In this document: positions 55,705-64,000 of the stretch, piece by piece
Position numbering within the stretch: position 1 is the stretch's first letter
Layout: each line of letters opens with the position of its first letter
Origin: Lepidodermella squamata
Taxonomy: Eukaryota; Gastrotricha
Direction: 5' to 3'
DNA length: 64,000 nucleotides
Assembly (NCBI GenBank): GCA_047495785.1
Contig: JBLDXI010000064.1
Coordinates: 186,001-250,000 of the forward strand
Made by a program: the position numbers and the translations under genes
Notes under the pieces: model-generated
Seen by the model: only the letters and a program-made list of their open reading frames with translations
Databases searched by the model: none
What the model was told of the DNA's origin: nothing

Positions 55705-56893
55705 TTAGTTTTGTAAGTAGCCCTCGGCCTTGCCACCATCGTTCTCGCTATCATCGGTTCGCTCAATTCGACTTGCTTTTCGCGAGGAAACGCGTGGACC
55801 CTTTGAAACTCGAGATCTGTTTGATACAAGATGATGAAGCATTATACAAATCAGATCTTACTTACCGTTTCTTGGCGATTGGCTTACTGGGTTCTTCAAC
55901 AAAAGTACTCGAAGACGCTGGGTGAAAGTTCAGCTCGTCTTCATCGGCATCGTCAACGGCAGAGCTACGATGCTGAAGTTCTTGCGTACTTCGGAACTCG
56001 CTGCTAGCATTTCGAAGCTTTTACCAGCCATGGCAGAAATAAGAGACGTTTCAACGACGAAAGGCTCTTGGATGCGAACGCAGTGTTGTTTCGCGGTTTG
56101 CGGGATCGGCTTCACCTCCTCGAGCAACTTTGACAGCATCGGCTCGTTACGGCTAACTTCGTCGTTGCTGCAGTGGAGAACAGTTACTTTCGTTGCCAGT
56201 TTTTCAGCAAGCAAGGCAAATGCAGCGGCATCGCGTACGACGAGATTTTCATTACCCATCATTTCTTTGCGAACTGCTGATTTTACACAGCCTCCAACGC
56301 CGTCCACGGCACTCTTCCCATGGTAAGAGGCGAAAAAATGCCACTGAAGGCTTTCCAAGAAGAGCTCTCGCACAAGTATACTCAAGCTCCCCAGGAAAAA
56401 CCGCTGCTTGAAGTGGGTCTTCGCTCCGTCACTGAAACCGTCGAACTTGCGTAGAGCCGGATAGCGGAGCTTCAAGTGCGACAACACTTTGAGTAGGAAG
56501 CAATAGGCAGCATTCGAATCGTGAAGCATTCGATCGCTCGCCACAACGTAAGACGCGATTTCAGACCCAACCCAGGCGACGAACGTAAACAAAGTAACCT
56601 GTTGGTGGTTCCAGTGAGCTGACTGGACCTCAGACTAAAAAAATGAATTGGGCAAAGGTACTGACTACTGACATATATAGTTTAACATTTAATACCTGTT
56701 GCTGAAGTGCGAAATTTGCGGCGAAGTCTATCTGAAAAACGCATGCAGATTCATTAGAATCAGCGATCAATTGGTTAAATGTGGCCTGCTGGTGGGCCTT
56801 GACCCAGCAATGAGTCGTAAACGGCGTACATTGCCCGTTTATTTTTTCAAACAGGCACTCCAAGGTCAAAGTTTTTCCAACTTTCTCAGTAGC
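55705..56893 (-). pseudogene. Transposon-associated HGK-x3-DG-x-GG protein, 5'-truncated
   Basis: Three exons on minus: 56893-56696, 56634-55866 and 55816-55705. Signature stretches are C-V-F-Q-I-D-F-A-A-N-F, E-V-Q-S-A-H-W-N, F-S-D-G-A-K-T-H-F-K-Q-R-F and W-H-F-F-A-S-Y-H-G-K-S-A-V-D-G-V-G-G. This set recurs in many uncharacterised, repeated proteins of invertebrate genomes that I believe are mobile-element derived, but I cannot name the superfamily with confidence. The second exon is out of frame with the third unless one base is added, most simply in a T4 run at 56019-56022 (A-run on the coding strand). The C-terminal tail is acidic, then basic (K-P-I-A-K-K-R). No 5' exons to the right, where the next lectin-family gene ends at 57042. 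Confidence 0.55.
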
Positions 56894-57041
56894 CTATAAA
56901 ACCGAAAGATCAATTGATCATCACTAAGTCAATGTTATAACTAACCTTTGTTGAATACGGTATCTCAGTTTATTTTAAATTTTACTTCTTCATTCAACAC
57001 TCTTCTCACAACGAATTTTCACATCAAAACGCTCGACAGTC

Positions 57042-59493
57042 TCATACATATCTCTCGCATAGCTCGTAAGTAATTAAATCGCAAGAGCCGGCTGTCTGGA
57101 ACTTGTAAGAGCCGCCGTAGACATTTATAATAACGCAACCATCGTATATCGGAAAGGTCCACTGCGAAGCGACATAATTGAAATCCGAGCCATCGTCCCA
57201 TTTCATGATGTTGTTTGTCACGGTGAGGGCGATCCAGGCATTCGCATCCGTCACATTTCCAGCAGTTTGCAGTTCGGCCTCCGACCTTACCGCGCCAGGG
57301 CGCCATCGTTTGCGGCGCATCTCTGTGCGGCTCCGGCCCAGTTGGTTCCTGATTCGACTAGGAAGAATTTCTTCGTCACAGCAAGGCAGGTGGTCTCGTC
57401 CGGATACGTGACATTTGCTGGTAGTCGAAGCTGGGTTGCCGCATCGCAGCCAGGCGACTCCGTTACGCATCGAACTGAGTTGTCGCTCTTCGCAACGCAG
57501 CGGTGATACTTGGACCCCTGCAATATTTACATGAAATTAGTCACTTCTTCGTCAATTCCTTTCAGGGTAGGGTAAGGGGTATGGGACATCCGAGGGACTG
57601 ACAATTCGACAGGATTAAAATTCAGCCTTAAACGTCAGAAAATCTAGACGAAGCCAATGCATAATGACAGCTGATTTTTAAAAGTTCTCAAATCGGTAAA
57701 GGGATATCGTGAATTCATCACCAAATTATTCCTATCACTTCCCGCAATATTAAGAGCCAGCTTCTAACCCTAACCCTAACCCTAACCAGTTGAAAACCGA
57801 ATGAATTGGTTAGGTATTGAATTACATGAAATTTGGTACCACCGTAAGATTTTCCCATTGGTAAAATTCAGATAGAGATTTAGAATCAAAATAGTCTAAA
57901 ATGTTGTTACTTCAACAAAGTGGAGATTATCTCTCGGCAAAGCGATGATAAAGATTCCCACGCTATTATACAAGCCCATTTTATGTTCAACTTTCAGCCC
58001 TCCTGACTTTTACAAGCCCGGGTTGGAATTGGCGGCGATGCGGTAAGTATCAGAAAATTTGCAGACCTGAGACATCTGAGATTGCAGGCAGTCAGCATAG
58101 TTGCCGGCAAAGTCTGACTTCGCCCGGAAAATCGTTACCTGAAAAAGCATTAGTTTTCAAAAACACTACTTATAAGATAGACCTGTAAACTCATCCCGAA
58201 AAATAATAAATTTACTATCCAAGCTATTGATTAAACCAGTTTTTATTAAATCAGGTTTAGCTTACCACTGTCATAGGGGACGGGCACGTGTTTCGGCAAA
58301 CCATTCCATCAGACGTCGAGCATAAGGCTGCTGGCTGGAATATTTCATAAACTACTTTTCCAAGAAACAAATTATTATTATTGCAAAATAAACAAACGCC
58401 TGCAATGCAGTGATATCTGTCGATGTAAGTTCCGCTACTGTAGGTCTAAAAGATTATGGAAAGGACCAATTAATAAAAACGTGTTTCCGAACATTACAAG
58501 CAGCTTAACCCGAGTCATTGAGGCCGCATCGCAAGGCGTCGATTGGCAGCCAACAAAGGACCGATTGCTTTGCATAAAGCATCGGTTGAAGGGCACGAAA
58601 TCAGCATTATTCCGGACAACTATAGACAGAAATAACTTCGCTCAGAAACTTTAACCGCTAAAATGTATTCTGAAGTGACAGTGACTTATTCTAATTCGAT
58701 AAATAAGCTATTGTATTAGGTATGAAACCAACTTTTCTCTTGCGCCATGCACAGTTGCATCGTCGCATGACTGCCAACCGGGGTCTGCGATGAAAAAATC
58801 GAGAGCAGCGAATGGTTCAAGGATTCACTTTTATTGCGAAACTCACCCCGCTATTCGGGCAAGAGCCGTTGATCGGAATGCACGTCCGTTGGCCGTTTTG
58901 GTCACAGACTGTTGCCTGAATACTCTGATTCAAAGAAAGCGAGACAATAGAATGATCAGCATTAGATAAAGCTCAAATCGAACCAAGACGTTTTTGATCG
59001 TTGATCGGCACAGATCGTACTGCGATCCGAAAACGTCTCTGAGAAATTCAGCCGTCTAGGTTGTGGGAATAAGACTAGGTGTGAGAATCGCTTGAGACAT
59101 CTCAGGAACAAACCATAACTTCGTCATTTTTATCACAGCCAAGATTACGAGGGATACATCGCATGTTGATCGTTTTGAAGTTGAAGCAACTTCGAGCGGC
59201 CTGAAAATCAAATTAAAATGCGAAATTAGTTGAAAAATAATGAAAAACTCACGCCTGATTTGCAACTTAACAACGAGTTCAACTTGAGCCCAAGCTTTAT
59301 TCAATACAGTAAAAATTAGAGCAGAAAATCTAACTTTTGAAAAAGGGCTTGCCTGAACTTCATCGAGGAACGTACAGTTCTCTTTACAACCTGCGAAGGC
59401 GTCATTTAACCGGGAGAAACATCGCTTGAACTCTTGTGTACTCGCTGATGCTGCCAGGCTCAGGAAGAGAAAAATTCGAATAATTTCAGCCAT
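57042..59493 (-). pseudogene. Cys-rich two-unit lectin gene with a frameshift in the lectin exon
   Basis: Exon order on minus: signal peptide + a (59493-~59353, F-K-R-C-F-S), b (~59299-59255), c (~59200-59120, S-C-F-N-F...C-I-P...C), d (unclear, ~59037-58990), a (~58916-58850, V-C-D...C-I-P...C), probable b (~58780), a and b (~58600-58505 and ~58440-58395), c (~58330-58266), d (~58140-58070) and a+b+lectin (57517-57042). Exon 1 may use a GC donor (Q-GCAAGC). The lectin exon starts K-Y-H-R-C-V-A and ends C-E-R-Y-V-stop. However, at about 57288-57292 the frame is lost by one missing base (coding 'ctggcgcggtaagg' where relatives have A-T-I-R). The remaining lectin residues W-I-A-L and W-D-D-G-S are intact in the next frame. 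It is either a young pseudogene or a sequence error. Confidence 0.7.
57769..57788 (-). repeat. Short interstitial telomere-like tract
   Basis: 'ctaaccctaaccctaacc' gives about four CCCTAA units, i.e. TTAGGG on minus. It lies in the intron before the lectin exon of the 57-59.5 kb gene. Too short to be a telomere. It may mark a repaired break. Confidence 0.7.
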
Positions 59494-60714
59494 TATTCAC
59501 AATCTGAATTTTGTTCGAAAAATTAATGAAATAAATAAAATAAAAATGAAATAAAAACGTCACCTATTTTTAGCGGAGGACCGAGCACGTGATGTTTTCT
59601 CTCTGAGAAAAACAGTTCAACGATGACGCGTCTTTATTCCGTGGCTTGGGCTATTTTTAGAGCTATTTTTGTTATTTTTAAATTTACGCAATTAGGACGT
59701 GTGGCATGTCGTGGAAGACCACAATCGGTGATCTAAAAAAAAATTGATAAACAATACATCCAATTGGGGTTGTTTTTCCCAAGGAAAGCGTGGCTAGAAA
59801 ATCCTTCACACATTCTACTAGTTTTTCGATTTGTTCTCTTTGCTGAAAAATATCAGAACGATTTTTCATCCTCACATTGGGAGGTTCATTTGCACCCCTT
59901 TGGATGATGCGTTTAAGCAGGCTTATTGAACCCTGGCAAATTTAGGGGTAGTAGCCAAATTTCAAATTTTCGAAATGTCACTGTGCAAGTTTTTCAATTA
60001 AATTATATGAAACTTGTGGAAATAATGCATTAAAACACCGAGCATCTTTTGATATTAAACTCGTCCGTATCGGCGGCACGAGCGGGCCGCAAAAACGTAA
60101 ATGAAACTGTGCGTGGCTACTGACTCGTTGACCTGGCCTGCGGTTAAGGCAGGGTTTCTCAAAGTGGGCTCGCGGACCCTATTTCCGTGGGTCGCGGAAT
60201 CAGTTGGGGGTCGCGGGGGTCGCCGGATGATTTTCATAAAACTTTGAATATTGGGAAAATTCGGTTCAGTTTTAGTCAATCTTCCAGGAAAAATCTTCAA
60301 AAATAGCGTTAGCTAAAGCTCGCTTCGCTAGCAAACAATTTTATTTGACCGAAAACCAGCTGAAAATGAGGTTGACGGTCGAGTTCATGAAAAGGTTGAA
60401 GAAATTATGGGAAAAATTATGTAAATTGGGTGATATTGTATAGATTGGACCTTGGACGCATAATTTTGGAAAAAAACGCAACGCTATTTTTAGAAGAGTA
60501 TTATTACGCGAACACCCTGTATTTCATGCACATTGCAGGTGGACAAGATTCACTCGAACGATTCACAAACCCACTATAAAGATTCACTCGAAATAACTAT
60601 GAAGATGCGACCCAGCCTTAAATCAGTCAAAATGCGGTAAAAATCAAAGCAAAGCAAATACAAGAGTTAGTTTGCGTGGCGACTATAGATAATTTCTTCA
60701 TACGCGCAAAAAAG
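59494..60714. other. Intergenic, with a hAT-like MITE start
   Basis: At about 60149 'cagggtttctcaaagtgggc' resembles the terminus of hAT-family MITEs. A related copy begins at about 50830. No gene supported. Confidence 0.4.
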
Positions 60715-61400
60715 TGTTACCTACCACTGTCACAGGAGACGGGCACGAGTTTCGGCAAACCATTCCACTAGATGTCGAGCATAGAGCGGCTGGCAGATGA
60801 GAAGAACCAATCAATGAAAGCGAGTTTTTAATCTTCACAAGCCGCTTTTAAATCTTCACAAGCCGAGTCAGTGAGGCTGTATCGCAAGACTTCGATTGGC
60901 AGCCGACGAAGGACCGATATAGCTTAGAAGGAATCATCGGCCGAAATCAGCATTATTCCAACTACAACTATAAAAACGAATAACTTCCTCAATTTTATTT
61001 ATAAATTATTAGTGCTGATTAGATGGAACCAACTTTTCTCCTGCGTCATGCAGAGTTGCATCGTCGCATGACTGCCAACGGGGTTCTGTGACGAAAAAAT
61101 CGAGAAAAGCAAATGACTCAAGGATTCATTCGAAAAAAATCGGCTGTTGAATAGGGGCTTGTCTGAACTTCAGGACCCATTTTTAGTGGTGGATTGAGCA
61201 CATGATGTTTTTCAAAGAAAAGCAGTTAGCGAATGACGCGTTTGTATTCCGTGTCCAATATGACTGGGGCTATTTAAGAGCTATTTTTGTTATTTTTAAA
61301 ACGTAATTAGGTCTCGCTTGTAATGCTAAGACGGGGAAGACCATAATCGCTCATCCAAAAAATAGTGATAAAAAATACGTGATATTGGAGTTAGGGAAAG
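60715..61400 (-). pseudogene. Decayed partial duplicate of the 57-59.5 kb gene
   Basis: Collinear with 58260-59760: c exon (60725-60790, reads as S-x-D-x2-V-x-x-N-T), a exon (~60850-60950), intron block with 'tgcatcgtcgcatgactgcc' (61050-61080 versus 58755-58780), and 5' flank 'gaatgacgcgt..tattccgtg' (61235 versus 59620). Several exons are deleted and frames broken. Only matching order supports this. Confidence 0.7.
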
Positions 61401-62130
61401 CGTTCTACTAGTTTTTCTCAATTTCTACTTGTTTTCTACTTCAAGGTGTTTTCTACTTGTTTTCTAGGACCCAGCCGAAGAAACCAAAGGCCCCTATGGT
61501 TTCTTTCAGCCTCCCTCTGGTTGGAGTACCGGAGCTGGGGTGTCGCGACGCCCCAGCACCCCTGTATACTTCGCTCCCTGCTTCGGCTGTTGATTTGATG
61601 TTGATACCTAACAAACCAACATTTTGTGATGAATTTGACATGACATGCTGATAGCAAATGACAACTGATAATCGAAAGATTAGTATTGGCATGACATTGA
61701 TCCGAAGTTTTTTGACAAATAATATCACTGTAAAGATATGACACCTATTTCAAATTGAAAAGATACTTATATCCTTTTTGCATTGCAGCAGAGCCAAAAA
61801 GTAATTTGGGTTTTGATGTACTTGAGCGATCAGAGCGGCGTCTTGCTCTACCTTCGCGGATTATTTTCCAGCACGATCAAAAATATAGCGAAAAATGACT
61901 ATTTTCAACATGACTTTTCACCCTTTCGAACCGCTCCAAACCCCTCGAATCTTATACCAGCGGATTCAGCGCAAAAAACTGTATAACATATGTCGAAACC
62001 ACGATGATAAAATTCTTTTTACCGAAATTTAATTTTATCCATATTCACACAGTCCATATTCAAGGGCCTTATTCACAAAATTGGCCAGAACTTCAGGTTT
62101 ATACCTCAAGTTCAACACATTCGCCCATTC
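61400..62130. other. Intergenic
   Basis: No gene supported. A moderately GC-rich patch at 61470-61600 gives short overlapping frames on both strands. Confidence 0.4.
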
Positions 62131-62141
62131 TATAGGCTATA

Positions 62142-62505
62142 GGATGGGCGAATGTGTTACAAATACGAGGCTCTCACCACGTTTTGCGTACCTGGCAACA
62201 GATGTAACATACCATATACCCAGGTGATATGAATGTTTGTTTTTGAATATTCACAGAAACAGAACTCAATTTCACCAAATTCACATATTCGGTCTTTGGG
62301 GGTCCAAATTTTACTAATTTCATAAATAAATAAAATTTAAATTTATTGGGTCCATGAAGCAAGAAAAATGGTCTTCTTGCTGGATCGCATATATTTCAAT
62401 TCACTCTCATATTTTCCAGTTATTCTGGTTCAATAGCCAAGAGCCGCAGTTGAACTTGAAGTATAACCTGAACGACTGTGAAAAGAAACGAGCAGTTTTC
62501 GATGT
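62142..62505 (+). pseudogene. Isolated c and d exons of the lectin family
   Basis: The c exon (about 62146-62230) reads M-C-Y-K-Y-E-A-L-T-T-F-C-V-P-G-N but then carries an insertion/deletion before the donor 'gatatgaatgt'. The d exon (62420-62503) is intact: L-F-W-F-N, K-Y-N-L-N-D-C-E-K-K-R, with a cag acceptor and GTGAGT donor. The next exon is not seen before the inserted element at 62538. The gene may continue beyond the window, so this could be part of a live or dead copy. Confidence 0.55.
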
Positions 62506-62537
62506 GAGTTTCAATCCTTGATTTCATTCATTGCAAA

Positions 62538-63835
62538 GGGCGTTTTTTTTTATTCCCCACTGCGCCCGGGGAGATCCGGCGGATTGTACGGGCGAGCAAT
62601 AAAAAAATCCGGGCTTCGCGGGCGCGTGTACATTTTTTTATTCCCCGGCTTTTTCTCCCGGGCCGCGAGTCGGGCATCACGGGCGACGTGAATAAAAAAA
62701 TCCGGGCTGTGCGGGCGGCCCGAAAACATTTTTTTATCAATACAACTTCTACGCGGGCGAGCTGGGAAACACGGGCGAGTAAAAAAACGTCATCGGGCTC
62801 GAGTGCTAATAACACTTATTTTCGCGATTTCTTACTGCGATTGCTGATTCATGCTTATGTTCACAAACCAAGGGAGAAAATTATTCGCACCATTCCAGTC
62901 TAACTTGATGCTTGCTTAATTAGGAAGGATAAAATCTACAGCATTATTTAATGAAATGTGAAATGTGACCGAGTACAGTTGATTTCATATGATATTTCTG
63001 ATCGCAAATTCCCATTCTTCAGCATTTAAAATATTCTGAAACAGGCCTGGTCAACCTGGTCAAGGTCATTCGCCACGCATAGTTTAATTCCGGTGTCCAA
63101 CTCGCTTCGGATCTGGATAAATTCGATCTCATATGATTCTCAATCATTCAACAATGTTCTAAATTTGTCATGAAATTTTGTAAAATTTTGAACGGAGGCT
63201 GGAATTTTGAATTCAAAATTACATTAATTAACATTAATTAAAGGCTTTTAAATGCAGCATTATTAAAATTTGATAATTAATACGGGTTTAGACTTTTGGT
63301 ATTCTTCAACCACTGCTATTGTGATTCGATACCCGAATCTACGATGAAAATCGATCTAAATTTCACATCTCTCGGTTCGATACCGGAAAGGAAAAATAAT
63401 TTAAAGCAATTCTAATGCGGGGCCATTTGAGATAAATTGAGGTGAAATACCCACCCGGGATCGCTTGCCAATCGCTGCGATTTTGCCGTACTTCTTATTG
63501 ACCATAATTATTTTTAAATTATTTGCATTTATTTTATGGTTTCCTGAATTATTATTCAGCAGCAGAAATAAAATCACTTGCACTACTTTATCACTCATAT
63601 TAAATGTTTTTTGCAATTTTTTGCTGCTTCGAATCGCGTGCGTGATCATTTTTCCCGCAGCTGCCCGGTCTTGAGAGGCCGGGCGTTATGGGCGATGTGT
63701 AGAGTGCGGGCAAGCCGGGCTAATAAAAAAATGTGTTCGGGCGCCCGTGGATGTACGGGCGGTCTGGGCGGAATAAATGAACGTGTGCGGGCAGTGCGGG
63801 CGCGGGCAAGTCGGGTCGAATAAAAAAAAACACCC
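62538..63835. mobile_element. 1.3-kb terminal-inverted-repeat element with GC-rich subterminal arrays
   Basis: Starts GGGCGTTTTTTTTTATTC and ends with the complement of GGGTGTTTTTTTTTATTC (17 of 18 identical). Each end has about 200-280 bp of repeated 'cgggc' words alternating with 'aataaaaaaat' (62538-62810 and 63655-63835), in striking contrast to the AT-rich interior. AAA flanks both sides (62535-62537 and 63836-63838), compatible with a 3-bp target duplication. No transposase frame inside. Family not identified. Confidence 0.75.
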
Positions 63836-64000
63836 AAAGAGTGCGGCACGCGACCACCTTTTTTGCCACCCAACGCTCTATCCGCCCATTATAATTTTAA
63901 TTAATTTCAAAAATTGAAAAGGCCACAGGTACCTTTTTCGAAAATTTTGATTTTATGCTCGTAAAAACTAGAAGCGGCCCTCTATCTAAGTATACCAGGC

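Noticed and set aside
62528-62903. Arg/Lys/Ala-rich open frames at the right end (also 63578-63873)
   Set aside because: They translate the 'cgggc/aaaaaa' subterminal repeats of the transposon. Not genes.

Overview
This is a window of an AT-rich, intron-rich invertebrate animal genome. Introns are mostly 50-600 bp, with GT donors and T-rich AG acceptors. The protein families point to Metazoa: secreted C-type lectins, astacin-EGF-CUB-kringle modules, a CR1/jockey-type LINE, a hAT transposase and pogo/Tigger-like termini. A four-copy CCCTAA tract would fit a TTAGGG-telomere animal. I cannot name a phylum, and nothing here is bacterial.

Positions 1-13.3 kb are a nest of mobile DNA. On the minus strand lies an intact CR1/jockey-like LINE (2.56-6.23 kb) whose two ORFs are in the same frame, separated by one TAG. 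There is also a six-exon hAT transposase gene (8.2-11.0 kb) that can be read without any break. Next to it is a 172-bp satellite array (11.09-12.41 kb) with a three-unit periodicity. Several copies of a pogo/Tigger-like terminus with TA flanks surround these, and there is one tRNA-like gene.

From 16.6 kb to the end, the window is dominated by a local family of multi-exon secreted genes that I could not match to a named family. They share a cysteine-rich unit spread over small, mostly phase-0 exons, called here a-b-c-d-a-b (3+1+3+1+3+1 = 12 Cys). Two genes are intact and have two units followed by a C-type lectin domain (22.65-26.02 kb and 37.54-41.42 kb, both +). Two have no lectin domain: one with one unit (46.50-47.64 kb, -) and one with two units (48.51-50.44 kb, -). 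One (45.0-43.9 kb, -) is cut short. Two carry disabling lesions (16.6-20.3 kb and 57.0-59.5 kb, both -). Orphan lectin exons and scrambled relics lie at 0.43, 21.7, 51.7, 52.3-52.6, 53.5-54.9, 60.7 and 62.1 kb.

A trio of + strand genes sits in the middle: a six-exon basic protein (27.39-28.54 kb), a two-exon small secreted basic protein (28.89-29.66 kb) and a 15-exon modular secreted protein (29.88-35.64 kb). The last has a signal peptide, an astacin-like domain that has lost all zinc ligands, an EGF-like segment, a CUB domain and a kringle domain. It then ends in the same a-b-c-d-a-b unit found in the neighbouring lectins. A shared module in a pseudoprotease and in flanking lectins, with copies being gained, lost and scrambled, is the most interesting feature of the window. 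It looks like a fast-evolving locus for extracellular recognition or secretion (inference). The right end holds a 1.3-kb terminal-inverted-repeat element with GC-rich subterminal repeats, inserted beside relic exons.
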